Source: Lachnospiraceae bacterium
GTDB lineage: Bacteria > Bacillota > Clostridia > Lachnospirales > Lachnospiraceae
DNA: 64,000 nt
Assembly (NCBI GenBank): GCA_016282745.1
Contig: JAEELL010000146.1
Location: 142,127 to 206,126 of the forward strand
Reading direction: 5' to 3'
Position 1 is the first letter of the stretch; every line of letters begins with the position of its first letter. Below the pieces are notes generated by a model, which ran no database searches, had not been told where the DNA came from, and worked only from the letters and a program-made list of their open reading frames with translations. Below are positions 7,947 through 16,251 of this stretch, in pieces. Position numbers and translations under genes: made by a program.

Positions 7947-8183
7947 ATGACAAATGGGGAATACATTAGAAGAGAATTGATAAATCTTATTAACAATGCA
8001 GATTATAATCTGCTTGATAGAATACTGGGAAATTCGGATGAAATAGAGGAGATTAACCGCTTTTCAAGAAAGATGTATAAAAGGCTGGATGAATATATTA
8101 AAGGGCATTGTGTGGACGGTGATATTGAAGACGATAAGTTGTTTAATAAGTTAGTCGATGATTGGTATAATCTACCATTGTAA
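7947..8183 (+). CDS. small helical protein of unknown function
   Basis: A 78-residue acidic, probably all-helical protein (NGEYIRRELINLINNADYNLLDRIL) with a strong AGAGGAGG site upstream. It follows repA by 14 bases and ends the par-rep run before a new promoter at 8214. No motif recognised. The size and position match small accessory proteins behind rep genes in related ICEs. Confidence 0.6.
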   Translation: MTNGEYIRRELINLINNADYNLLDRILGNSDEIEEINRFSRKMYKRLDEYIKGHCVDGDIEDDKLFNKLVDDWYNLPL

Positions 8184-8213
8184 AATATGATATTCAAACA
8201 AACAGAATACATG

Positions 8214-8262
8214 TTGACAGTATGTAGTTTTAGTGATATGATAGCACTATAAGAGCACTATA
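8214..8262 (+). promoter_or_regulatory. Sigma-A promoter with a direct-repeat operator candidate
   Basis: TTGACA (8214-8219), a 17-base spacer and TATGAT (8237-8242): a near-consensus promoter. Two copies of AGCACTATA (8243-8251 and 8254-8262) begin right after the -10 box, covering the start site, with 11-bp spacing. That is where a repressor would act. It drives the gene at 8292. Confidence 0.8.
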
Positions 8263-8291
8263 CCGTGCCGCAATAGGAAGGAGGAGAAAAA

Positions 8292-8798
8292 GTGTATAAT
8301 TTTTATGTTAAATGTCACCCTATACATCACACTTTGCAAAAACGCATCTTAAAAAAAGAAAATGTTACAGATACAACTAAAAGTGCATTACTAATGCGAT
8401 GTATATTAACATCGCAGACTGTGGAGGACTGGTCTATAGTTTATAACTATCTAAAAGCAGTTGTTTTAGACGATACAGCTCCGAAATTCAGTAATTATCA
8501 GGCTACAATTAACGACGAGGCAGGAAGAGAATTAGAAGAAGTAAAAACTGCTATGTACGAGGAGCTTAAGGCAAAAGGGCTCATTAGTCGCCTCCAAAAT
8601 CAATTCGCTTTGCAGCTTCTATTTGCAGCCTACTTAATGATTCTGGAGGAAGAATCTAATACCGTAAAGGCAGATCAAAGGGAAATTAGTTTGCCAGACA
8701 TCGCCAGTTTGCTGACAGAACTGATGCTTACAGATACAGAGGCAGAGGAACTTAAAAACATTGCAAATATTCTTCTGTCTTGGAAAATGAAAAATTAA
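8292..8798 (+). CDS. helical protein of unknown function
   Basis: A 168-residue protein with GTG start and GGAGGAG upstream. Predicted mostly alpha-helical, with an acidic second half (EEESNTVKADQREISLPDIASLLTELM) and no signal peptide or transmembrane segment. No family recognised. It sits alone behind the promoter at 8214 and before a very small ORF, in the accessory segment between replication and surface genes. Confidence 0.6.
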   Translation: MYNFYVKCHPIHHTLQKRILKKENVTDTTKSALLMRCILTSQTVEDWSIVYNYLKAVVLDDTAPKFSNYQATINDEAGRELEEVKTAMYEELKAKGLISRLQNQFALQLLFAAYLMILEEESNTVKADQREISLPDIASLLTELMLTDTEAEELKNIANILLSWKMKN

Positions 8799-8819
8799 TT
8801 TTTTGTGAAAGGAGAAAAA

Positions 8820-9020
8820 ATGCAAAAACCTAAAAATCATGATAAAGATTTGGTTAATATAGCTTTGCCAAGGATTGGCTGGCGTACAACTGTAGAAAAT
8901 TATAAAAACAGCCTAAAGCGTGAGGGCTACAACAATGCCCAAGCTGTAGGATCTTTGGGTGGTGCGGTGAGCGCTGGAACGATAATAATTATTAAAGGCG
9001 TAGTGTGTCGTGCAAAATAA
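8820..9020 (+). CDS. small protein with Gly/Ile-rich C-terminus
   Basis: A 66-residue ORF from the ATG at 8820, with GAAAGGAG at 8807-8814; the upstream GTG (8805) overlaps that site and is rejected. The basic N-terminal half is followed by GSLGGAVSAGTIIIIKGVV, a glycine-rich hydrophobic stretch that could be a membrane segment or a small peptide core. The arrangement is reminiscent of small secreted peptides, but no leader cleavage motif is clear. Function unknown. Confidence 0.45.
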   Translation: MQKPKNHDKDLVNIALPRIGWRTTVENYKNSLKREGYNNAQAVGSLGGAVSAGTIIIIKGVVCRAK

Positions 9021-9044
9021 ATTGAGAAAGGAGGTGGGCATCAA

Positions 9045-9866
9045 ATGCTCTATGCTATTTCCGACGTGCATGGCTGCTTAGAAGACCTAAAAAAGCAGAT
9101 GGAGCAGGTTGATCTTACAGGAGGGAATAAGATTGTTTTGCTGGGAGATTACATAGACTTCGGGGATAGTTCTTTGCAGGTATTAAAATATCTTTGGAAT
9201 CTTCAAAATGAGCACGGGAAAGACAGAGTAATTGCCTTGAAAGGCAACCACGAAGCGATGTTTTTAAACTGGATTGATGAATACAAAGACATCTTTTCTG
9301 ATGGGACAAATTATATGGCTTTTAACGATTGGTTGGTGACAGATTTTGAATGTGGCGCAAGTACAATACGTACCTTTCTCTCGGATGATCAAATGAGGTA
9401 TATTCAACAAATATCGAGATCATCTTCTATGGAAAGAATTAATAAAGAAGTAGTGCAGATGATTCTATCCAATCATACTGATTTGATTGAGTGGCTGAGA
9501 AAGATGCCGGTATTCTATGAGACAGAAGACCAAATATTTGTTCATGCAGGAATAGACGAGGAAGCTGGGGAAAATTGCTTGTTCGGTACTTCAGAAGATA
9601 TACTTCTTTGGAAATACCCGGCCACGAAGGGTAAATTTCATAAGACTATTGTGGCAGGACATATAGGAACGGCTTCAAAATGCCTTGCAAACAATCAAAA
9701 TTATCATGACGTATATTATGATGGAGAAAGTCATTATTATATTGATGGCTCAGTATATAAGTGTGGTGGTAAACTTCTTTTGCTATGTTATGATGAGAGA
9801 GAGGATAAGTATTATCAAATTGAATCTGGTCGGAAGAGGGAAATACGAAAGTACGAAAATGAATAA
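9045..9866 (+). CDS. Calcineurin-like metallophosphoesterase (PPP/PrpE type)
   Basis: A 273-residue protein with the metal-binding motifs of the family: SDVHG (D7, H9), GDYID (D35), KGNHE (N68, H69), plus FVHAGID and AGHIG towards the C-terminus. PPP-family enzymes usually have GDyvDRG; here the arginine is replaced (GDYIDFG), so substrate preference may differ. Possible substrates are phosphoproteins or dinucleotide polyphosphates (PrpE/ApaH-like). Cytoplasmic, with no signal peptide. AAAGGAGG sits just upstream. Cargo of the ICE rather than part of transfer. Confidence 0.85.
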   Translation: MLYAISDVHGCLEDLKKQMEQVDLTGGNKIVLLGDYIDFGDSSLQVLKYLWNLQNEHGKDRVIALKGNHEAMFLNWIDEYKDIFSDGTNYMAFNDWLVTDFECGASTIRTFLSDDQMRYIQQISRSSSMERINKEVVQMILSNHTDLIEWLRKMPVFYETEDQIFVHAGIDEEAGENCLFGTSEDILLWKYPATKGKFHKTIVAGHIGTASKCLANNQNYHDVYYDGESHYYIDGSVYKCGGKLLLLCYDEREDKYYQIESGRKREIRKYENE

Positions 9867-9926
9867 GTTCGCAACTTAAGTAGTGCTGCAAATGATATGG
9901 ATAATAAAAAAGAATGGAGGCATTGA

Positions 9927-10316
9927 ATGATTAACACATATGAAGAATATTTAAAAAATGCAAGTGTTCTAACTGTAGAAGATGCAATTTCTATATACAA
10001 AAAAATGTCAGACTCCATAAAGGCTTGTACTCTAGAAGACAAAATGGACTTCTGGAATCAAACTCTAAGATTAGCAGCTGACTATTCAAATACACGTAAC
10101 CGCTGGGAACTGCTAAGTACAAACGAGAAAATATCGGCCGATAAAAGCCGTACAATGGAGCATGACGCTCTTATAGCATCGCTAAATGTTTTAGCGAGAA
10201 TAGCGGCTGCTGAAGGGATAGACAATTCATGGAGAGATGAACTTGGTGATAATAGAAAACGCCTTGGTGATTTCGCTTGCTGGATTGCATATATTACTGG
10301 TATCTCAAATCGTTAG
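9927..10316 (+). CDS. small helical protein, DUF3232-like
   Basis: A 129-residue all-helical protein. The end, ALIASLNVLARIAAAEGIDNSWRDELGDNRKRLGDFACWIAYITG, recalls a conserved C-terminal pattern of DUF3232-type proteins of Firmicutes elements; I hold this label loosely. AATGGAGG precedes the ATG. It is followed by an intergenic region with twin palindromic operators, so transcription probably ends after it. Confidence 0.5.
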   Translation: MINTYEEYLKNASVLTVEDAISIYKKMSDSIKACTLEDKMDFWNQTLRLAADYSNTRNRWELLSTNEKISADKSRTMEHDALIASLNVLARIAAAEGIDNSWRDELGDNRKRLGDFACWIAYITGISNR

Positions 10317-10420
10317 TTAAGATAGTTAATGTACAGTGTAGTTTGAAGAATAACAATTAATGAATTATTTATATGAAAAATAGTGCGATTTAGGTCGCAT
10401 TATTTTTTTGACTTGCAATA

Positions 10421-10471
10421 CCACATAATATGTGGTAGTTTAGAGTTAGATAGAAACCACATAATATGTGG
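10421..10471 (+). promoter_or_regulatory. Two copies of a 15-bp palindromic operator
   Basis: CCACATAATATGTGG occurs at 10421-10435 and 10457-10471: perfect 7-bp arms around a central A, 36 bp apart start to start. They sit between a TTGACT (10408) and the ribosome site of the XRE gene at 10488. The second copy abuts GGAAGGAGG, so a bound dimer would block transcription. Autoregulation by the downstream HTH protein is the simplest reading. Confidence 0.75.
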
Positions 10472-10487
10472 GAAGGAGGAACTCAGG

Positions 10488-10754
10488 ATGAAAAAAGAAA
10501 TGGATTATATTATTGAAGGACCAAATGGCGAAGCTTTAGTTGTTGAACAAGCAAATTCTCGAAATGAAGATAGTAGAGAAAGATTAAAAGCAGCCAGAAA
10601 GAAAACCGGTATGACGCAGAAGGAGTTTGCCAAGTATTTCGAGTTTTCTGTACGTGCACTAGAAGAATGGGAGAGAGGCGCAAACCGAATTCCAATGTAT
10701 CTATTGAAACTAATTGAGTATAAAGTTGAGAATGAAGGTTTTGGAAAAGAATGA
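10488..10754 (+). CDS. XRE-family regulator (antitoxin-like)
   Basis: An 88-residue protein from ATG 10488, with AAGGAGG nine bases upstream. Residues 30-75 form an HTH: RLKAARKKTGMTQKEFAKYFEFSVRALEEWERG. The N-terminus (DYIIEGPNGEALVVEQAN) is the strand pair seen in HigA/MqsA-like antitoxins and in DNA-binding proteins paired with RelE toxins. No toxin gene lies next to it. Its likely operators are the twin palindromes just upstream. Confidence 0.75.
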   Translation: MKKEMDYIIEGPNGEALVVEQANSRNEDSRERLKAARKKTGMTQKEFAKYFEFSVRALEEWERGANRIPMYLLKLIEYKVENEGFGKE

Positions 10755-10775
10755 TAATGCAACATAATATATGTA

Positions 10776-10800
10776 ACTTTGGGACATCGTGTCCCAAAGT
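10776..10800 (+). other. Perfect 11-bp hairpin without T-tract
   Basis: ACTTTGGGACA, loop TCG, TGTCCCAAAGT. It is not followed by a T-run, so it is not a standard terminator. It overlaps the first bases of the 82-bp conserved element; in the second copy of that element the hairpin is not preserved. Confidence 0.6.
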
Positions 10801-10865
10801 AGAATATCATCACTCTCACGGTAAAAATTAGTGAAAAAACACACAACCAGTGTAGAGACAATGCA
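10784..10865 (+). ncRNA. Conserved 82-bp leader element, copy 1 (candidate structured RNA)
   Basis: Aligns without gaps to 29237-29318 with nine differences. Both copies can form one stem: CTCTCACGGT pairs with ACCaGTGtAGAG, with two single-base bulges. All stem bases are identical and the differences lie in the loop and flanks. Here it lies 69 bases ahead of a secreted CAP-domain gene. A cis-acting RNA or protein site is inferred; no known riboswitch class is recognised. Confidence 0.5.
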
Positions 10866-10933
10866 TAATTCCTGTGATACAGTATTAGTGTCACAAGAGT
10901 TCAGAACCACAGCTCGAGTGAAAGGAAATAGTT

Positions 10934-11872
10934 ATGAGAGTAACTGAGAGTACGAAATTATCTACATTAAGAAAATTAAATATTAAAACCGTAGCAGTTG
11001 TCATTGCAATTATCGTAGGTTTAGCTTCTGTTCCGGCACAGACTATTAAAGCTGATTCATTAGCCAAAACAAAAATAACCGTAAAAAAGCAAAAATCAAA
11101 ATTATGGGGTCGCAAATATGTGACCGGGTTTAAAATCAGCTGGAAGAAAGTCAAAGGTGCTAAAGGATACAAGGTATATGCATACGGTGTTGCATCAAAG
11201 AAATGGCGTTGCATTAAGACTACTAAGAAAACAAGTTATACGCTTACAAGGCTTATATCAAAGTCAAAAGCAAAGATAAAAGTAAGAGCATATAATAATT
11301 CGGATGGGAGTACTACATACGGAAAGTTTTCTAAGTCAGTGACGTGTAAAGCAAAAGATGAAGTCTATAAGGTAAACAACGATGGTGAAATGAAAAAATC
11401 ATTCTTCGACAGATTCTCCGCGGAGCAGGCTTTTGTACTTCAAAATAAGATGCGAAAAGATGCTGGCGTATCAAACATCAAGTGGTCAGAAAGACTATAT
11501 GAGTTATGTGAGATAAGAGCCAAGCAGATAAGCAAAGATTTTAGCCATGACAAATTTGATAGTACATCAAAGTCTTACTTAAAGGATAATTATGGCATTA
11601 CAGAAGTATTTGTTATGCATAGTGAAGAAGATGGAAACTATGGAGTGCCAATTATCGGAACAGAGAATATTTCCACAGGACAAATGGACTATAAGGAAGC
11701 AATGGAGTCGTGGAAAAATAGTAAACCACATTATAACAATCTTATAGGCAAAGATCATAAAGTCGGGGCAATTGCTTGTTATAAAGGAAAAGGTACCGGT
11801 CATTTCTGGGTTGCTATATTTGGTTATATGGATGTAGATAAAGTTGTAGAAGAACTAAAAACAAAAAATTAA
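10934..11872 (+). CDS. Secreted CAP-domain (SCP/PR-1-like) protein with Fn3-like domain
   Basis: A 312-residue protein. N-terminal signal peptide: basic start, then VAVVIAIIVGLASVPAQTIKA. Residues 46-135 look like a fibronectin-type-III fold (TGFKISWKKVKGAKGYKVY...KIKVRAYN). Residues 160-305 form a CAP domain: LQNKMRKDAGVSNIKWSERLYELCEIRAKQISKDFSH, GTENIS, WKNSKPHYNNLIG and HFWVAIFGY. CAP proteins act outside the cell, but their bacterial reaction is mostly unknown. It precedes the adhesin-sortase pair, so a role at the donor surface is plausible. Its leader carries the conserved 82-bp element. Confidence 0.85.
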   Translation: MRVTESTKLSTLRKLNIKTVAVVIAIIVGLASVPAQTIKADSLAKTKITVKKQKSKLWGRKYVTGFKISWKKVKGAKGYKVYAYGVASKKWRCIKTTKKTSYTLTRLISKSKAKIKVRAYNNSDGSTTYGKFSKSVTCKAKDEVYKVNNDGEMKKSFFDRFSAEQAFVLQNKMRKDAGVSNIKWSERLYELCEIRAKQISKDFSHDKFDSTSKSYLKDNYGITEVFVMHSEEDGNYGVPIIGTENISTGQMDYKEAMESWKNSKPHYNNLIGKDHKVGAIACYKGKGTGHFWVAIFGYMDVDKVVEELKTKN

Positions 11873-11895
11873 AATTGAATATTTAATAATGTAAA

Positions 11896-11932
11896 AGAGA
11901 ATGTCTAAACAAGGGCATTCTCTATTTTTTTG
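11896..11932 (+). terminator. Rho-independent terminator
   Basis: AGAGAATG pairs with CATTCTCT across a 12-base loop, followed by ATTTTTTT. It ends CAP-gene transcription 30 bases before the adhesin gene. Its sequence (GAATGTCTAA...GGCATTCTC) resembles the terminator at 29345, which also sits just ahead of a cell-wall gene. Confidence 0.85.
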
Positions 11933-11961
11933 CAAAAAAATCAGTTTGAGGAGGAAAAGCA

Positions 11962-14900
11962 ATGAATAAGAATTTTAAAAGATTTATTTCAGCATTGCTG
12001 GTGATAGTTACTGTAATTACCGCTTTGCCTTTTGCATCGAAAGATGTTATGGCAGCAGAAAGAAAATCAAAATTAAATAACTTGGGAAACTTAGGAACAG
12101 TAAAGATTGGTAATAAATCTGAAAGCGGCACATGGTGGCAAACACAGATCGAAGATAATCCGGTATTCTGTTTGGATTTAGGTAAGGCTTGTCATACAGG
12201 ATGGACGTATGTTTCCAGTGAAAAAACTATTAGCAGTGATAGTAATAATAAATCAGATGCATTGAAGGCGAAGATTGGCTATTGGTATTCGGTTACTAAA
12301 AAGGGAAATACGAAAGCATGGGTATATGCGCAGTGCCTTATCTGGGCTGTTGAGGAAGGTGTTACAAGCGAAGATGGACTCAAAAACATTATTAAACAGG
12401 TGAAAGACAACACCGGATATTACAAAGATGACAAAGTATACGGAGACATCTTTGATATTGCTGGAGTTGTAACGTGTGAGGTGTTCATTTGGAAGTACAA
12501 AAGCGATACTGACGAGGATGAAATTCAGAAATTAATGCAAATCAAAGGGGACAAGGTAGAATATAAATTTTTCCCTTATAACAATGATGAAGCTTATCGT
12601 CAGCGTATAACTCTTAGAAAAAATGACGAAGATGGGAATCCATTATCAAAAGTAAACTTCCGTTTCACAGCCAAGAATAACAAGGAATTGTATTCCTATA
12701 AGTTCAATGGCTGGGGTGATGCTGAATCTGGTGATGCAGATGATGACGCAACTAAGTTTACGCAGGATGTATTAACAGACTCTAATGGAAAGATTACATT
12801 CAGATTTACTTATAAGTTGCAGTCAAAAAACTATTATTACGTACCTGAAGATGTGCTAAGTCAGATGAGCTCTGATGCAAAGAAGGAAATGAAAGATATC
12901 TTAGATGATGAAGGATTCAAATATGCAGCGGACTTATCAAAAGATGGTGCCAAGAAGTTAGCACAGAAAGATTTGGATGATCAGTTCAAAGACATTGAGA
13001 ACACCTACATTATCGAAGAGCTAGATTCCGGCAACGACAATATTTTAAAGAACTTTACCGTTGAGCAGGGATCAAACAAAGTATCCAGCAATGGTGATAG
13101 CAAAATCACAATAAAATTAAGTGCTGCTGATAGTTGGACAAAGGTTGATGGTGAATGGCCTGAAACAGCTGATGAAACTTACAGTGAATTCAGATTGGCA
13201 TATAAGCCGGTTCTTAAGGATAAGTACAAAAAGGTAAAAATCAATGCAGTCAAAGTGGATGCTGAAACAGGAAGAGTAACACAGGGTGATGCAACTTTTA
13301 AGGATGCAGTTTACGGTGTTTATTCCGATAGCAAATGTACCAAGTTATTGGATACATATAAAACCAATGAAAAAGGAGAGTTCAGTACAAAGGATTATAG
13401 ATGTGGCACAGACCTCTATATGAAAGAAATTACTCCACCAACAGGATATTTAAAGAATAATGAAATCTACACAATTGATACTGATGGAAAACAGTTCAGT
13501 GCTGAATACAACAGTATTTCAAAGAGAGTAGATGAAGATGTCATTAAAGGTGATGTTTCAATTATCAAGGGTATGACTAACGGAGCTGCCGGATTTATCA
13601 AGCCGGAAAAGAATGCAGAGTTTCAAGTATATCTTGCAAGTGCCGGATCTTATGAAAAGGCAAAAGATACAGAAAGAGATTCTCTTGTAACTGATGAAGA
13701 GGGTTATGCAAAAACAAAGAAACTTCCATACGGAACTTACATTGTTCATCAGACAAAGGGTATGGATGAAACAGAGTTTTGCCCTGACTTTTATGTAGAT
13801 GTAAAGGAAAACGGTAAGACATATAAGTACTACTTAAACAATCCGATATTCCACGCTTACTTAAAGATTGTTAAGAAAGATTCCCAGACTAAGAAGACAG
13901 TTCTTAAAGCCGGTACAACTTATCAGATTTACAAGTTGTCAGATGATGGAACAGAAACACTTGTAAAGCAGTCTTACAGCAATGGAAATCAGATTGTAAA
14001 CGTAGATCGATTTGTCAGTGATGAATCCGGAGAAATCATTACTTATGAAAAGTTAGAGGCTGGAGATTATCGAGTTTATGAAGTTGAAGGTCCGAATGGT
14101 TTTAGAAATGAGAAAAGATTTATTGATATCAAAATCACCAATAAGTCTTACAAAGAAATGACTGATGCAGAAGGAAATAAATATCTCTATGCAGAGTATG
14201 AGTACTTCAATAATGAGACTTATGGAAAGTTTAAATTAGAAAAGACCGGACCGGTAATCAGTGGTTTTGAAGCAACAACAGATAATCCATTAGTTAAGGA
14301 ATTTACTTATGAAAATATCTTTATTCCGAATGCAGTGTTTGAACTTGTTGCTAAAGAAGATATCGCAACACAGGACAATCAAGGTGAAACTTGGTTTAAA
14401 GAAGGAGATATCGTTGCAACTATTACAACAGGTAAGGGGGCAGAATTCACATCGGATTGTGAAGGAATCTGTTCTTACAAACTTGATGATAAAGGAATCG
14501 TTGAAGTGAATGTTCCGCTTGGAAAGTATGAAATCAAAGAAGTAAATACAGTGAAGGGAAGAGTGCTTCCCAAAAAGGCTGCATGGGATCTCGAATTTGT
14601 CTGGAACAGTCAGCTGGATGAATATGTTTATGACACATCAGGAAATACAGAAGATGGAGTCTTAAAGGTTAATAACGAATTTCCAAAGACAGAAATCTCT
14701 ATTAAAAAACAAGATAACAAAACAGAGGAAGCAATTCCTGGAACTGTATTTGGATTCTATTCAAAAGATAACATTTACGACAAGGATGGAAATATCATTG
14801 TCAAAGCAAATGAAAAGATGGCGACAGTAGTAACAGATGAAAATGGGAAAGCAGTAATTCCGTTTAGTGTTCCTGTAGCAGATGATGAAGTGACTGATGA

Positions 14901-16251
14901 GGAAAGCTCAAAGGTTAAAACTACTACAGAAGAAGTAACAACAGAGATTGATACAGAAAGTGTAACAACCGAAAGCGAAACTGTAGAGGAAGAATCAAAA
15001 GTTTATAACACCGGAAATTATTACTTCTTGGAAGAATCAATTTCAGACAGTTATTACTTAAGCAAAGAACCTACCCAGGTTCATGTATCTTACAAAGATC
15101 AGAATACACGAGTTATCGAAGCTGAGGCTGTAGTTAAGGATACACAGACAGAGGTCGAAATTGATAAGAGAATGATTGCTTCATCTCAGGAAATTTCAGG
15201 CTGCAAATTAAGAATTACTGATAGCAAAAACAGGGAAATTGTTTCTTGGATCAGTGGAGATGAAAACTCAATTACAGTAGCAGAAGGTTTAGATGAACTT
15301 GGTTATAGCAATTTCAAAACAGAGATGACTAAGGAAGGAAATCTAATCATTAGAGGATTGCTTCATGATGAAGAATATAAACTTTATGAAACTAAACCGG
15401 CTGACGGTTTTGTAACTGCAAATGAGATTCCATTTAAGTTAATGGAAGTTGCCACAGAAGGAGAATCTTCAACTCAGGTGTTTGTTAAGAACGGTAACGA
15501 GTTTAAGACAGCCGAAGAAAACAAAGTTGTAATGTTTGATGACACTACAAAAATTCAGTTTTCAAAGACAAGCATTACAGATGGAAAAGAGCTTCCGGGA
15601 TGCCAGATGAAAGTTACAGACAAAGAAACAGGCAAAGTAATGGATGAATGGACTTCTACTAAAAACAGCCACATGGTTGAAGGCAAATACGTAGTTGGAA
15701 AGACATACATTCTTTCAGAAACAAAACCTGCTGATGGATTTGTAACAGCAACAAAAGTTGAATTCACAGTACAGGATGATGGAGCAGTTCAGAAAGTACA
15801 TATGGTGGATGACACTACAAAGGTTGAATTTAGCAAATTTGCATCAGATACAAAGAAGCAGCTTAAGGGTGCTAAGTATGAAGTATACAACAGCAAAGGT
15901 AAGAAGGTTTATAAATTTACAACAGGTAAGAAAGCAGAACTGATTGAAGGAGTTCTTAAGGTTGGTGAAACTTATACATTCAAGGAGGTTGATGCTCCTG
16001 AAAACTACAAAGTTGCAAAGGATGTAAGTATCACAATTAAAGATACCGGAAAGATTCAAAAACTTAGTGCAGTTGATGCAAGGATACCAGTTGTGCCTGA
16101 CACACCGCAGACCGGTAGAGAAGATGAGGCAGCAAGAGGTTTTGTATACCTTGGAGGAATGCTGATTCTTACAGCCATTAACTTTGCAATCTTTATGCAT
16201 GATACACGTGTAGGTAAGAAGGGTAAAAAGAAAGATGAGGAAGACGATTAA
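11962..16251 (+). CDS. Sortase-anchored surface adhesin with thioester and Cna_B/SpaA domains
   Basis: A 1,429-residue protein. Signal peptide at residues 1-32. A thioester domain is suggested by C70 in FCLDLGKACHTG and Q124 in AQCLIWAVEEG, the pair expected to form a Cys-Gln thioester for covalent host or partner attachment. Multiple Cna_B/SpaA-type repeats follow (GxYxVxExxxPxGF, for example residues 480-510, 640-740, 800-870 and 1140-1360). A Thr/Glu-rich linker lies around 975-1015. The C-terminus has TPQTG (1381-1385), a membrane helix and a Lys-rich tail: a sortase signal of non-LPXTG type. It overlaps the sortase gene by 17 bases. It likely mediates cell contact during transfer or colonisation. 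Confidence 0.9.
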   Translation: MNKNFKRFISALLVIVTVITALPFASKDVMAAERKSKLNNLGNLGTVKIGNKSESGTWWQTQIEDNPVFCLDLGKACHTGWTYVSSEKTISSDSNNKSDALKAKIGYWYSVTKKGNTKAWVYAQCLIWAVEEGVTSEDGLKNIIKQVKDNTGYYKDDKVYGDIFDIAGVVTCEVFIWKYKSDTDEDEIQKLMQIKGDKVEYKFFPYNNDEAYRQRITLRKNDEDGNPLSKVNFRFTAKNNKELYSYKFNGWGDAESGDADDDATKFTQDVLTDSNGKITFRFTYKLQSKNYYYVPEDVLSQMSSDAKKEMKDILDDEGFKYAADLSKDGAKKLAQKDLDDQFKDIENTYIIEELDSGNDNILKNFTVEQGSNKVSSNGDSKITIKLSAADSWTKVDGEWPETADETYSEFRLAYKPVLKDKYKKVKINAVKVDAETGRVTQGDATFKDAVYGVYSDSKCTKLLDTYKTNEKGEFSTKDYRCGTDLYMKEITPPTGYLKNNEIYTIDTDGKQFSAEYNSISKRVDEDVIKGDVSIIKGMTNGAAGFIKPEKNAEFQVYLASAGSYEKAKDTERDSLVTDEEGYAKTKKLPYGTYIVHQTKGMDETEFCPDFYVDVKENGKTYKYYLNNPIFHAYLKIVKKDSQTKKTVLKAGTTYQIYKLSDDGTETLVKQSYSNGNQIVNVDRFVSDESGEIITYEKLEAGDYRVYEVEGPNGFRNEKRFIDIKITNKSYKEMTDAEGNKYLYAEYEYFNNETYGKFKLEKTGPVISGFEATTDNPLVKEFTYENIFIPNAVFELVAKEDIATQDNQGETWFKEGDIVATITTGKGAEFTSDCEGICSYKLDDKGIVEVNVPLGKYEIKEVNTVKGRVLPKKAAWDLEFVWNSQLDEYVYDTSGNTEDGVLKVNNEFPKTEISIKKQDNKTEEAIPGTVFGFYSKDNIYDKDGNIIVKANEKMATVVTDENGKAVIPFSVPVADDEVTDEESSKVKTTTEEVTTEIDTESVTTESETVEEESKVYNTGNYYFLEESISDSYYLSKEPTQVHVSYKDQNTRVIEAEAVVKDTQTEVEIDKRMIASSQEISGCKLRITDSKNREIVSWISGDENSITVAEGLDELGYSNFKTEMTKEGNLIIRGLLHDEEYKLYETKPADGFVTANEIPFKLMEVATEGESSTQVFVKNGNEFKTAEENKVVMFDDTTKIQFSKTSITDGKELPGCQMKVTDKETGKVMDEWTSTKNSHMVEGKYVVGKTYILSETKPADGFVTATKVEFTVQDDGAVQKVHMVDDTTKVEFSKFASDTKKQLKGAKYEVYNSKGKKVYKFTTGKKAELIEGVLKVGETYTFKEVDAPENYKVAKDVSITIKDTGKIQKLSAVDARIPVVPDTPQTGREDEAARGFVYLGGMLILTAINFAIFMHDTRVGKKGKKKDEEDD

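Noticed and set aside
10776..10800. Perfect hairpin after the XRE gene as a terminator
   Set aside because: No T-run follows on either strand; listed only as a hairpin overlapping the conserved element.
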